DNA of 64,000 nucleotides from CAVTHK01 sp964552235 (GTDB taxonomy: Bacteria > Spirochaetota > Spirochaetia > SZUA-6 > CAVTHK01): assembly GCA_964552235.1 (NCBI GenBank), contig CAZKGO010000009.1, positions 27,872-91,871 on the forward strand. Direction: 5' to 3'. The translations under genes and the position numbers were made by a program. The stretch's first letter is position 1; every line of letters begins with the position of its first letter. Below are positions 41,441 to 50,528 of the stretch, piece after piece. The notes under the pieces are model-generated. The model worked only from the letters and a program-made list of their open reading frames with translations. It was not told the DNA's origin and ran no database searches.

Positions 41441-41582
41441 GCGGAACATGCTGTCGCGTTCGCGCGGGGTCAGCCAGTGGCCGGCAGCAGGTGGCACTCG
41501 ATTGACAGCCGTCGCAGGGCGGACAATCCTCCTCCCCGGACAAGTACCAGCTCGAATCCCGCGCGGAGTGTCAGGAACTGCA

Positions 41583-42326
41583 GTGGCGGCGGTCGCTCAA
41601 ACGGATACCCAGTGCGTGGTGCATGTGCTTGCATCCCAAGCAGGCGGGCAGGACCGGCTGCGTTCGCCAAGCGAAACGCAACCGGACACGTTCGCCTTGC
41701 TGTCGGAGGACATCCGGGATCGCATTCGGGCCCGACTGCGCCAGGAGGACCGCCAGAGATCCCTGAGGGCGTATGCGCTCGCCCTGGAAGGGGCGATGCG
41801 CCTGTACGGACGCTCGGCGGCTGATCTGAAGATCGCCTCGCTGCCGGGCGGAAAACCAGGTTTCGCCGCCTCGGTCGGCCTGGTGTTCAACTGCAGCCAC
41901 TCCGGAGCGTGGGTCGTCTGCGGCCTGACAGCCCAGGAGCACGGCGTGGAAGCGATAGGGATCGACGTCGAGGAAATCGCCGCGCGTCCGGACTACGCAC
42001 CGCTGCGGTTCTTCCACGCGTCGGAAAAAGCATGGGTCGAACAGAGGGTCCAGCGTGATCGACCGGAGGCCTTCTACCAGCTATGGACGCTCAAGGAGAG
42101 TTACGTCAAAGCGCTCGGCTTCGGGCTGAGCGTGCCGCTGGACTCGTTCGAGGTCCGCTTCGACGCTGTCGGGCGGCCCTTCATATATCCCGGTTCGGCC
42201 GACGCACAGCGCGCCGTGTTGACCAGCCTTCCGGATGCGCTGCCTGGTTACTCGGTCGCTGTCTGTGTGCTCACACGGCCTCCTCATCGAATCCGTCCGG
42301 TGGTACGCTGGCGGCGCTGGCCTTGA
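41583..42326 (+). CDS. 4'-phosphopantetheinyl transferase (Sfp type)
   Basis: A ~247-residue Sfp-type transferase that moves phosphopantetheine from CoA to the serine of carrier domains. The motifs are 'FNCSHSGAWVVCGLT', 'EAIGIDVEEIAARPDY' (magnesium-binding Asp and Glu) and 'FYQLWTLKESYVKALGFGL'. It should activate the two carrier domains of the facing NRPS (Ser491, Ser1543) and perhaps the acyl carrier protein at 63012. The start is uncertain: GTG 41583 with AGGA seven bases upstream is chosen, GTG 41568 is possible, and the open frame continues to 41424 with sequence unlike the family. It is followed 15 bp later by the exporter 2 ATPase gene. Confidence 0.9.
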   Translation: MAAVAQTDTQCVVHVLASQAGGQDRLRSPSETQPDTFALLSEDIRDRIRARLRQEDRQRSLRAYALALEGAMRLYGRSAADLKIASLPGGKPGFAASVGLVFNCSHSGAWVVCGLTAQEHGVEAIGIDVEEIAARPDYAPLRFFHASEKAWVEQRVQRDRPEAFYQLWTLKESYVKALGFGLSVPLDSFEVRFDAVGRPFIYPGSADAQRAVLTSLPDALPGYSVAVCVLTRPPHRIRPVVRWRRWP

Positions 42327-42341
42327 CCGGAAAGAGAGCAC

Positions 42342-43115
42342 GTGGTGATCACCGTTGAAGACGTGAGCATGCACTACCCGGTTCCGCGCCGCTACCGGGA
42401 ATATCTGCTCAGGCCGTTCGCCGGGCGAACCATGAGCCGGGCGCTCACGAACGTGAGCCTTTCCGTCGCGCAGGGCGAGCGCGTGGGGTTCCTGGGCCCG
42501 AACGGCGCGGGAAAGACCACGCTCCTCAAGCTGATCAAGGGGCTGCTCCTGCCGAGCTCGGGCAGGATAACGGTGAACGGCTGCGACACTCTCACCCGCA
42601 ACGACGAGGTGCGGGCGCTGTGCTCGCTTGTGGTCAATGAGGAGCGCAGCTTCTACTGGAGACTGACCGGGGAGGAGAATCTGGAGTTCTACGGGGTGCT
42701 GGAGAACCTGACGGGGCGGCGGCTGAAAAAGAGGATCGCTGAAGTGCTCGACCTGGTGGGGTTAGCCCCAAAGGCGACCCAGAGGGTGGGCACGTACTCG
42801 ACGGGAATGAGACAGCGGCTTGCCATCGCGCGCGGACTGCTCACGGACGCGTCGGTCCTGATCCTCGACGAGCCGACGAGGGCTCTGGATCCAGAGGCTG
42901 CCGAGGAGCTGGTCCGCCTGATCCTGGACACGCTGCACGCGGACCTGGCCAAGACCCTGCTGATAGCAACGCACAGGCTCGAAGAAGCGAGGATCCTCTG
43001 CAACCGACTCTGCGTGCTGTCGGTCGGCACTCTCACGGCCGACGAGAGCATGGACAGAGTCGCCGCCACATACCCCGCCCTGCTCGATTTCTATCGCGAG
43101 GCGGTGGCGCGATGA
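42342..43115 (+). CDS. ABC transporter ATP-binding protein (exporter 2)
   Basis: A 257-residue ABC ATPase. Walker A 'GPNGAGKTTLLKLIKGL', signature 'TYSTGMRQRLAIARGLL' and Walker B 'VLILDEPTRALDPEAAEE' are intact. 'NEERSFYWRLTGEENLEFYG' is close to the same region of the exporter 1 ATPase at 37669, but the C-terminal extension of that protein is absent. The start is GTG 42342 (or GTG 42345) behind GAGAG. It overlaps its permease by 4 bp and follows the PPTase gene closely, so it probably exports the NRPS product. Confidence 0.92.
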   Translation: MVITVEDVSMHYPVPRRYREYLLRPFAGRTMSRALTNVSLSVAQGERVGFLGPNGAGKTTLLKLIKGLLLPSSGRITVNGCDTLTRNDEVRALCSLVVNEERSFYWRLTGEENLEFYGVLENLTGRRLKKRIAEVLDLVGLAPKATQRVGTYSTGMRQRLAIARGLLTDASVLILDEPTRALDPEAAEELVRLILDTLHADLAKTLLIATHRLEEARILCNRLCVLSVGTLTADESMDRVAATYPALLDFYREAVAR

Positions 43116-43930
43116 CAGTCCGCCTCTTTCTGTCCAAGGCGTGGGCATTCCTCAAGAGGGATTTCAAGATCGCGAGCAGCTACCAGCTTGACTTCGCGTT
43201 CACTGCCCTGAACTCTCTGTTCATCCTGACGCTGCTGTTCTTTGTCGGCAAGATGGTGGCCCCCTCGACGGCGGGCCTCGACGACTTCGGGGGATCGTAC
43301 TTCGGCTTTGCGCTCATCGGCTATGCGTTCTACCAGTACTTCCAGCAGTCCCTGTTCAGCTTTTCGGGCGCCATCCAGAGGGAGCAGGTGACGGGCTGCC
43401 TGGAGTCCATGGTGGCCACGCAGACCCGAGCGGAAACCAGCATCCTGCTGTCTTCGCTCTACGGGATACTCTGGTCCCTGCTGCACCTTGCGCTGATACT
43501 GACCGTGGGCTGTCTGGTGTTCGGGCTCCAGTTGTCCCACGCAAACCTGGCCGTAGCCGCAGCCGGCTTCGTCCTATCGATAGTCGTGTTTGTCAGCTTC
43601 GGGATCCTGTCCGCGTCCTTTATCGTCGTGCTCAAGAAAGGCGATCCGATCAGCTGGTTGATCACGACGTTGAACTTCGTCTTTGGCGGCGCTTTCTTTC
43701 CCCACGAGCAGATGCCCCCGTGGATGCAGGCGGTCTCGCGTGCTGTGCCCGCCAGGTACTCGCTGGACATCCTGAGGGCAAGCCTGGTCGGCGGCAAGGG
43801 GTTCGGAGAGCTCGTCGGCCCGCTAGGTGTTCTGGCGGCCATTGCAGCCGCACTGCTTCCGCTCAGCCTGCTGGTGTTCCGTACATCGGTACAGAAGGCC
43901 AAGCGGGACGGCAGTCTCGTGCTGTACTGA
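43112..43930 (+). CDS. ABC-2 type permease (exporter 2)
   Basis: A 272-residue membrane protein with six predicted helices. 'SKAWAFLKRDFKIASSYQLD' is the entry region; 'EQVTGCLESMVATQTRAETS' and 'GGAFFPHEQMPPWMQAVSRA' are ABC-2 hallmarks shared with the permease at 38637. It ends 'KAKRDGSLVLY'. ATG 43112 overlaps the ATPase stop (ATGA). It ends 8 bp from the 3' end of the convergent NRPS gene. Confidence 0.92.
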   Translation: MTVRLFLSKAWAFLKRDFKIASSYQLDFAFTALNSLFILTLLFFVGKMVAPSTAGLDDFGGSYFGFALIGYAFYQYFQQSLFSFSGAIQREQVTGCLESMVATQTRAETSILLSSLYGILWSLLHLALILTVGCLVFGLQLSHANLAVAAAGFVLSIVVFVSFGILSASFIVVLKKGDPISWLITTLNFVFGGAFFPHEQMPPWMQAVSRAVPARYSLDILRASLVGGKGFGELVGPLGVLAAIAAALLPLSLLVFRTSVQKAKRDGSLVLY

Positions 43931-43938
43931 AGCGAAGC

Positions 43939-46900
43939 TCAGTCTGCCCGCTGCGAAGGCGCGATCGAATCCAGGATGCGACGCAGCACGGCTCCGGTTT
44001 CCGAGCCGAATGTAGTCAGCCGCGTGATGTGATCGCCGGGTACCAGATCCACCACCACGTCGGCCGGCCCCCGGCGGGCTCTGGCCCCGGAGCGAACCCT
44101 CCACCCGAGGAACGGATAACGGAGGTGATCGGCCTCGTTGACGAGCAAGTGAACGAGACCCGGGTACTCCGGAACGCTGTAACGGCGAACGACAGAGAGA
44201 TAGCGAAGCCTGACATCGAGAAAACGCTTGGCCTTGCGCTCCCGAGGAGTCTGCGGAAACAACCGGGCCTTTCGGCGCGCCAGCAGCGAGCTGAGCTCGA
44301 GGGCCAGGCGCGGCCGGTCACAAACCAGCAGCCCCGCAGCCGCCAGCAGCTTCGCCGCCCTCAGGCTGAGCAGGCGCATGACCGCTGCGAACCCGTTCAG
44401 AAAGGGCCTCGGGTACTCGGTGTCCAGAAGGACAAGGCATTCCACCTTCTCGCCCGCGGCGTGAAGCTGACGGGCCATTTCGTAGGCCACGACCCCTCCC
44501 ACGCATTCTCCCGCCAGCCGATAGGGACCGTGCGGCTGCGCCATCCGCACCTGCGCGACATAGTCGGCCGCCATTTCCGTGACCCCCCCGTAGAACGGCG
44601 ACGGTCGCACCAGTCCTCGCGGTCTCAGCCCATAGACGGGCTGATGCAGGCCGATGTGGCGAACCAGATTCGCGAGGTAGCGGTACATGCCGTCTTCGAC
44701 CGAATGGACTCCCGCAACGAGAAAGAGGGGCGGGCGGTTTCCTTTTGGCTGCATGGGAAACAGCACGTCGGTCTCGAGCCGCTTGGGTTGAGTCGCTCCA
44801 CCGGCATCGACTATGCGCGAGACTCCCCTGATCGTAGGATCCAGAAAGAAGGCGCTCAACGTCAGGTCCGCCCCATACGCGGCGTTGATCCTCGTCACCA
44901 GCCGCACGGCAGACAAAGAGTGGCCGCCCAACGCGAAAAAGTTGTCCTCCACGCCGATGTCGCTTGCGCTCAACACCTCGTACCAGATCGCCCGTACAGC
45001 TTCCTCCGTGGGTGTCTGAGGGGGCTGAGCCGAGCCCCTTGTTGACGCACGAGGGTCCGGAAGCGCCCGCCGGTCGATCTTGCCGCTGGCAGTCAAGGGG
45101 AGATCCGCAAGCGGCAGGTAGACTGCCGGCACCATGTAGAGCGGCAGCGCCGCAGCGACGTGCTGCTGCAGATCGGCGGCAGGCGGAAGACCCGCGTCCG
45201 GGTCAGCCGGCACGCAGTAGGCTACCAGCCTGGCATCGCCGGCGCCGTAGTCGGCTGCGACGCAGACTGCCTGCCTGACCGCCGGGTGAGCGTTGAGCGT
45301 CCTCTCGACCTCGCCGAGCTCGATCCTGTGGCCGTGCAGCTTGACCTGACCGTCCGCACGGCCCAGGCATTCGATCGTTCCGTCTGACAGGTAGCGGCCC
45401 CTGTCTCCAGTTCTATAGAGCCGCTCGCCGGGTCGCCACGGATGGGGCACGAATACTGCGTCCGTGAGCTCTTGCTGGCCGTGGTAGCCGCGGGCCAGGC
45501 CCAGACCGCCAATGTAGATGTCCCCGTGGGCCCCCACAGGGACCGGCTCGAGCCGATCGTCGAGGATGTGGACCTGGGTGTTGGCGATCGGACGGCCGAT
45601 CGGCAAGGGCGACCGAGCGCCCGTGACGCGCCATGCCGTCGACCAGATCGTGGTTTCGGTGGGTCCGTACAGGTTCCAGAGCTCGTCGCAGTGCTCGAGG
45701 AGAGGCTTCACCAGTTCAGGCGGAAACGCTTCGCCGCCGCTCATGATCATCCTGAGCCGGCCGCTCCAGCCCGCCTCGAGCAGCATCCGCCACGTGGCCG
45801 GTGTCGCCTGCATCACGGTCACGTGTTGCGCGGACAGGAGGTCCTGGAGTGCAAGAGGATCGGCGCCGGCCTCCTGGGCAGCCATGACGATGCTGCCTCC
45901 GCAAAGCAGGGGAAGATACATCTCGAGACCACTGATGTCGAACGAAAGAGGCGTCACGGCCAGCAGCGCGTCATCGGGACGGAAGCCGAGCGTTTCTTTC
46001 ATCGAGAACAGCAGGTTGACGAGCGCCCTCTGGGGTATCTCCACCCCCTTGGGGTTCCCTGTGGAGCCTGAGGTGTAGATGATGTAGGCGAGATCGCCAG
46101 GGCTGGATGCGACAGGCGGCTCAGGGCACCCGCCAGAGGGCAGTTGGTTCTCCAGGTCCTCGACAAACAGCGGCAGCGCACGCCCCAAGCCGATCCGCCC
46201 CTCGAGGGCTCGTTCAGTAATCACCGCCTTGGCGCCAGATTGCTCGAGCATCTGTTCGAGCCGCGCTCGGGGATAAGTCGGATCGAGCGGGACGTACGCG
46301 GCTCCCGACTCCATGATGCCGAGCAGAGAGCACAGTGATCTAGGGCCGCGAGACAGAAACGTTCCGATCACAGAGCCTGCTGCCCGAAGCTGCGCCCGAA
46401 TCCCCGCGGCATAGCTGTGGGCACGATCGAACAGCTCACCGTAGGTATAGCGTTGATCCTCGAAAAGAACGGCAGTCTGCTCTGTGCGGGTTGAGGCGAC
46501 TCGCGCCAGGTGCACGGGGAGGGAGACGTCCAGCGCAAGCTGGCGCTTGGTGGCGTTCCACTCGTGTATGATGGTTCTGCGTTCCACCTCGCTCAGCATG
46601 GGGATCGCGCTCAAGGGCTGCTTCGGATCGTCAAGCGCCGCCCGGAAGACCGCCGCGCAGTGCTCGAGGACGCGACCGGCAGTCTCGGCCTCGAACAGAT
46701 CCGTGTTGTAGTACAAGGCAAACTCTCTCACATAATCGAGATCGATGCTCAGGGCGAGATCGAACTGAACGCCCATGGCACCCAGAAGAAAGGGCTCCGC
46801 GCCCAACTGCTCTCGCAGCGTGTCACCCATCGGGATGTCGACCGTGTCCACCATGACCTGCACCACAGGCGGGTGACTGGGGTCGCGCAGCGGGTTCAGC

Positions 46901-49545
46901 CTCTGAACGAGCAGCTCGAAAGGATAATCCTGGTGCTCGAGGGCCTCGAGTACGCGGTCCCTGACCCTGGCAAGCAGGAGGTCAAAGGTCTCGATTCCCT
47001 CGAGCGCCAGCCGCAGCGCCAGCGTGTTTATGAACGTGCCGATCAGGGCCTCGGTAAAAGGGGGAATGCGATTAGCCACAGGCATGCCGACAACGAGATC
47101 ACGGGATCCCGTGTACCTGCACAGAACCACGACGAAACAGGACAGGAAGAACATGTATGGGGTGACGCCGTGCGCCTCGCACAGCGCCCGCAGTCGGCGC
47201 AGATCACCAGCCGAGAGGGGATGACGCACAACCGCGCCTCGGTCTGTCTGCACGGTGGGGCGCGGCCGGTCGCAAGGCAGCTCGAGGTTCCCGACTCCCG
47301 CCAGCCTGTCCAGCCAGTAGGGTGCGTGCACATCCAACGCCTTGGCCGTGAGGGTCTCCCTCTGCCACGCAGCGTAGTCACGGTACTGACAAGTCAACGG
47401 ATCCAGGGGAGCCGGCTGCGACCTTCGCGATGCCGAGTAGAGCGCTTCGATCTCGCGTGCCAGTATCCCGAGAGACCACTGATCGGCCACTATGTGATGA
47501 ACGTTCAGCACCACCACGGACTGGCCCTGTGCCAGGCGCAACAGCATCAGGCGGACGAGCGGCCCCTGCTCGAGATCAAAGGGTCGCACGATAGCAGCTT
47601 CGGCCGTCCGTTTCGCCTCGATCTCGCCTTCGGCGACGGACATCTCAGACAGATCGACGATCTGGAGGTGCGAGACCGGCGCCGCACCGACGATCTGAAC
47701 CGGCGTTCCTCGCGTTTCGTGGAAAGTAGTCCGCAGGATCTCGTGCCTGAGTTGCACGCCGCGAAACGCAGCCTCGAGGCTGGCGACATCGATCTCGCGC
47801 CTGAGACGCAGGCAGACGTGGATGTTGTAGGCCGCGCTTTCGGGCGCCAGCCTGCTCATGAACCACATCCTCTCCTGCGAGTAGGAAAGAAGAGAACCCC
47901 CTCCCAAAGGCGGTCTTGCCGAAGGCCGCTGGATCTTGTAACGGGGACGGATCGACTGCGAGTCGACGTAGGCTGCCAACTCGCGGATCGTCTTCTTCTC
48001 GAAGAGTACCGTGATCGGCAGCGCAAGACGGAAGCGCTCGCGAGCGCGCGCAATGACCTGCGCGGCTTTCAGCGAACGACCTCCGATGGCGAAAAAGTTG
48101 TCGTCGACGCCGAGCGCTTCAGTACCCAGGACCTCTGCCCAGATTTGCCAGAGCGCCCGCTCGGTTTCCGTTCGCGGAAGGGCGATGGGACTCGCCCTTG
48201 GGCCCGGCTCGCGCCGCGAACGGCGCGACCGAATGGTTGCACGCTCCTCAACCGAAAGCCACGACAGGTCGGTGACGGCCATATCGGGGTCGCGCCGGAC
48301 TGCCTCCAGGATTCTCTCGAGCTGCACGGCAACGTCATGGGCGAGTCCCGCCTGGTAGATCTCATGCCGACAGCGAAGGGACGCGCTGCTGCTTGTTGCG
48401 CTTTCGATGAGCTCCAGCATGAGGCCCCAGGGGCTGCCCAACTGCTCGGCCGAATGGAGCGAAAGAGCGCCCGGCCGGCCGGCGGGCACCGGCTCCAGGC
48501 CACGCGGTAGTTTGATCTGGCCGCAGTAGGCATCGGTGACCGTCACCGGGCCGCTTGGGTCGGCGAGATTGAGCTTCTGAACGAGCACCGGATAGGGAAT
48601 GAACTGGTGCGCCATCGCCCCTCGGATCTTGCGGTGCACCGCTGCCAGGAGATCGCGAAAGGTCCGAGTGGACGACAAGTCCACGCGAATGACGGCTACA
48701 TTGGCAAAGTGCCCCACCACCGAGAGGTATGCGGCGCCAGGGCGGCCGAGCAAGGGGATGACGATGCTCACATCGTCCTGCGCGGTGTGGGCGCGCAGCA
48801 AGACGACGAAAGCGCTCAAGAACAGCTCGAACGGCGTCCATTCCTGCCAGCCGGCCAGCGGGCTGGGAATCGGCACGGGAAGGGTCTCTCCGCCTCGCAT
48901 GCCCTCGTCGCTCTGATGATCAACGGACAGCAGGCGTAATGGGACAACGCCGGAGAGCTCGCGCCGCCAGTATTCGAAGTCGGCCTCGGCATGAGGCCCC
49001 GCCAGGCGCGCCTCGTACCAGCGCACGAAATCGGCATAGCCGGCGGCGCGATCCGGCGGCTCTCCGCGCCCGTAGTACAGGGAAACAAAGTCGTCGAGAA
49101 GAACTGTGAACGACCAGGCGTCCGCGGCGAGATGGTGCCAGGCCAGGATCAGGTCCTGCTCCCCGCCGGGCCCATCCCACAGCGAAGCCCGGAAGAGCGG
49201 TCCGTCGTGCAGCGAGAACGGCTCGCGGCGAAACCGCTCGATGGCCCGCTCGCGCTCCTCGTTCGTCCGCCAAGTGTGGGGAAAATGTTGGACATCAATG
49301 CCGCTGCCCGGGGCGGTGATCTGCATCGGTTCAGTCCCGCGGGCGTCGATCGAAATGCTCAGTTGAGGATGAAGGCTGCAGATCGCGGCTCCCGTCTCCT
49401 TGAGCCGCTCGAGATCGAGTGGTTGCCGCGCCACCAGCCGCGCCGAGATGTGATACGCGCTCGATGACGGATCGCGTTGCGCATCGAGCCAGACACCGCG
49501 CTGGACGGGCGAGAGCGGAAAGGTTTCAGTTTCCGACACAGTCAC
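43939..49545 (-). CDS. Nonribosomal peptide synthetase, C-T-C-A-T-TE
   Basis: A 1868-residue NRPS. C1 (about 8-430) has 'HHLAADAWS' (His138, Asp142). T1 follows directly, with Ser491 in 'FFAIGGRSLKAAQV'. C2 (about 545-985) has 'HHIVADQWS' (His684). The A domain (about 1010-1500) has 'YIIYTSGSTGNPKG' (Lys1166) and 'LPLTASGKIDRRALP' (Lys1489). T2 carries Ser1543 ('FFALGGHSLSAVRL'). TE (about 1590-1868) has 'LAGECVGGVVAYEMA' with Cys1681 as nucleophile and His1839 ('PGDHITRL'). Reading specificity positions by eye against GrsA gives DILQMGLIWK, one change from a known glycine code. Module 1 has no A domain, so T1 must be loaded in trans or receive an acyl group. It starts at GTG 49545 (GTG 49539 possible) and is divergent from the rhamnose operon. 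Confidence 0.95.
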   Translation of the reverse strand: MTVSETETFPLSPVQRGVWLDAQRDPSSSAYHISARLVARQPLDLERLKETGAAICSLHPQLSISIDARGTEPMQITAPGSGIDVQHFPHTWRTNEERERAIERFRREPFSLHDGPLFRASLWDGPGGEQDLILAWHHLAADAWSFTVLLDDFVSLYYGRGEPPDRAAGYADFVRWYEARLAGPHAEADFEYWRRELSGVVPLRLLSVDHQSDEGMRGGETLPVPIPSPLAGWQEWTPFELFLSAFVVLLRAHTAQDDVSIVIPLLGRPGAAYLSVVGHFANVAVIRVDLSSTRTFRDLLAAVHRKIRGAMAHQFIPYPVLVQKLNLADPSGPVTVTDAYCGQIKLPRGLEPVPAGRPGALSLHSAEQLGSPWGLMLELIESATSSSASLRCRHEIYQAGLAHDVAVQLERILEAVRRDPDMAVTDLSWLSVEERATIRSRRSRREPGPRASPIALPRTETERALWQIWAEVLGTEALGVDDNFFAIGGRSLKAAQVIARARERFRLALPITVLFEKKTIRELAAYVDSQSIRPRYKIQRPSARPPLGGGSLLSYSQERMWFMSRLAPESAAYNIHVCLRLRREIDVASLEAAFRGVQLRHEILRTTFHETRGTPVQIVGAAPVSHLQIVDLSEMSVAEGEIEAKRTAEAAIVRPFDLEQGPLVRLMLLRLAQGQSVVVLNVHHIVADQWSLGILAREIEALYSASRRSQPAPLDPLTCQYRDYAAWQRETLTAKALDVHAPYWLDRLAGVGNLELPCDRPRPTVQTDRGAVVRHPLSAGDLRRLRALCEAHGVTPYMFFLSCFVVVLCRYTGSRDLVVGMPVANRIPPFTEALIGTFINTLALRLALEGIETFDLLLARVRDRVLEALEHQDYPFELLVQRLNPLRDPSHPPVVQVMVDTVDIPMGDTLREQLGAEPFLLGAMGVQFDLALSIDLDYVREFALYYNTDLFEAETAGRVLEHCAAVFRAALDDPKQPLSAIPMLSEVERRTIIHEWNATKRQLALDVSLPVHLARVASTRTEQTAVLFEDQRYTYGELFDRAHSYAAGIRAQLRAAGSVIGTFLSRGPRSLCSLLGIMESGAAYVPLDPTYPRARLEQMLEQSGAKAVITERALEGRIGLGRALPLFVEDLENQLPSGGCPEPPVASSPGDLAYIIYTSGSTGNPKGVEIPQRALVNLLFSMKETLGFRPDDALLAVTPLSFDISGLEMYLPLLCGGSIVMAAQEAGADPLALQDLLSAQHVTVMQATPATWRMLLEAGWSGRLRMIMSGGEAFPPELVKPLLEHCDELWNLYGPTETTIWSTAWRVTGARSPLPIGRPIANTQVHILDDRLEPVPVGAHGDIYIGGLGLARGYHGQQELTDAVFVPHPWRPGERLYRTGDRGRYLSDGTIECLGRADGQVKLHGHRIELGEVERTLNAHPAVRQAVCVAADYGAGDARLVAYCVPADPDAGLPPAADLQQHVAAALPLYMVPAVYLPLADLPLTASGKIDRRALPDPRASTRGSAQPPQTPTEEAVRAIWYEVLSASDIGVEDNFFALGGHSLSAVRLVTRINAAYGADLTLSAFFLDPTIRGVSRIVDAGGATQPKRLETDVLFPMQPKGNRPPLFLVAGVHSVEDGMYRYLANLVRHIGLHQPVYGLRPRGLVRPSPFYGGVTEMAADYVAQVRMAQPHGPYRLAGECVGGVVAYEMARQLHAAGEKVECLVLLDTEYPRPFLNGFAAVMRLLSLRAAKLLAAAGLLVCDRPRLALELSSLLARRKARLFPQTPRERKAKRFLDVRLRYLSVVRRYSVPEYPGLVHLLVNEADHLRYPFLGWRVRSGARARRGPADVVVDLVPGDHITRLTTFGSETGAVLRRILDSIAPSQRAD

Positions 49546-49584
49546 AACTCACTTCATGCGATCCGACACGGCGCAGCGACCGAC

Positions 49585-49612
49585 TGTCGAGCAGGACGAA
49601 TCGTGTTATACT
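49585..49612 (+). promoter_or_regulatory. Extended -10 promoter of the rfb operon
   Basis: TGTTATACT (49604-49612) is an extended -10 element (TG-n-TATACT). A weak -35, TGTCGA, lies at 49585-49590 with 16-bp spacing. The transcript would start near 49619, about 28 bases before the rfbA ATG at 49647. Confidence 0.6.
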
Positions 49613-49646
49613 GCTGGGCAATCATCTGGCACCCAGTGGAGATTTC

Positions 49647-50528
49647 ATGAAAGGCATCATACTCGCCGGCGGCAGCGGGACGCGTTTGTATCCCGCCACT
49701 CAGGTCACCTGCAAACAGCTGCTGCCGGTTTTCGACAAGCCGATGATCTACTATCCGCTTTCGGTCCTGATGATGGCGGGGATCACCGACATCCTCATCA
49801 TATCGACGCCGCGCGACCTGCCGCGCTTCAGGGAGCTGTTCGGCGACGGGCGGCAACTCGGATTGACGCTCAGCTATCGCGAACAACCAGAGCCGCGCGG
49901 ACTCGCGGAGGCATTCCTGATCGGGGCGGCGCATGTCGGCGACGACGCTGTCTGCCTCATCCTCGGCGACAACATATTCTTCGGTCATGATCTGCCTGTG
50001 ATGCTTCAGGCCGCAGCCGCTGCACGCGAGGGCGCTACGGTGTTCGGATACTACGTACGCGATCCCCAGCGATACGGGGTGGTCGAGTTCGACGAAGCCG
50101 GCAACGTGATCTCCATCGAGGAGAAACCACGGAAGCCGAAATCCAGCTATGCCGTTGTGGGCCTGTACTTCTACGACAATTCAGTGATGGAGATCGTCCG
50201 GTCCCTGCGCCCGTCGGCTCGAGGAGAGCTGGAGATCACAGACGTGAACAACGCGTACCTCAAAAAGGGGCGCCTGTCGGTCAAGCTGATGGGACGCGGC
50301 TACGCATGGCTGGACACCGGGACTCACGAATCCTTAGTGGATGCGACACTCTACGTCAAGGCCATCGAGGACAGACAAGGCCTCAAGATCGCGTGCATCG
50401 AGGAAATCGCGTACCGCCTTGGTCTTATAGACCGGCGGCAGCTGCTGCGTCTTGCAGAGCCGCTGCGCAAGTCCGGCTACGGAGAATACCTGCTGAGAGT
50501 GGCTGACGAAGGGGCCCGGTCAGTATGA
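49647..50528 (+). CDS. rfbA: Glucose-1-phosphate thymidylyltransferase
   Basis: A 293-residue nucleotidyltransferase that makes dTDP-glucose, the first step to dTDP-L-rhamnose. 'MKGIILAGGSGTRLYPATQV' is the nucleotide-binding start, 'PVFDKPMIYYPLSVLMMAGI' the sugar-phosphate region, 'LILGDNIFFGHDLPVML' the metal Asp, and 'RGYAWLDTGTHESLVDATLY' the late signature. ATG 49647 has GGAG seven bases upstream; the longer frame reaching 49419 runs into the NRPS antisense and was dropped. First gene of rfbACDB, overlapping rfbC by 4 bp. Confidence 0.97.
   Translation: MKGIILAGGSGTRLYPATQVTCKQLLPVFDKPMIYYPLSVLMMAGITDILIISTPRDLPRFRELFGDGRQLGLTLSYREQPEPRGLAEAFLIGAAHVGDDAVCLILGDNIFFGHDLPVMLQAAAAAREGATVFGYYVRDPQRYGVVEFDEAGNVISIEEKPRKPKSSYAVVGLYFYDNSVMEIVRSLRPSARGELEITDVNNAYLKKGRLSVKLMGRGYAWLDTGTHESLVDATLYVKAIEDRQGLKIACIEEIAYRLGLIDRRQLLRLAEPLRKSGYGEYLLRVADEGARSV

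Noticed and set aside
41424..41582. N-terminal extension of the phosphopantetheinyl transferase
   Set aside because: The extra residues are unlike the family, overlap the 20-bp palindrome, and have no ribosome binding site.
46510..48510. 666-codon plus-strand frame opposite the NRPS
   Set aside because: Antisense of the C2 and A domains; no recognisable protein features.
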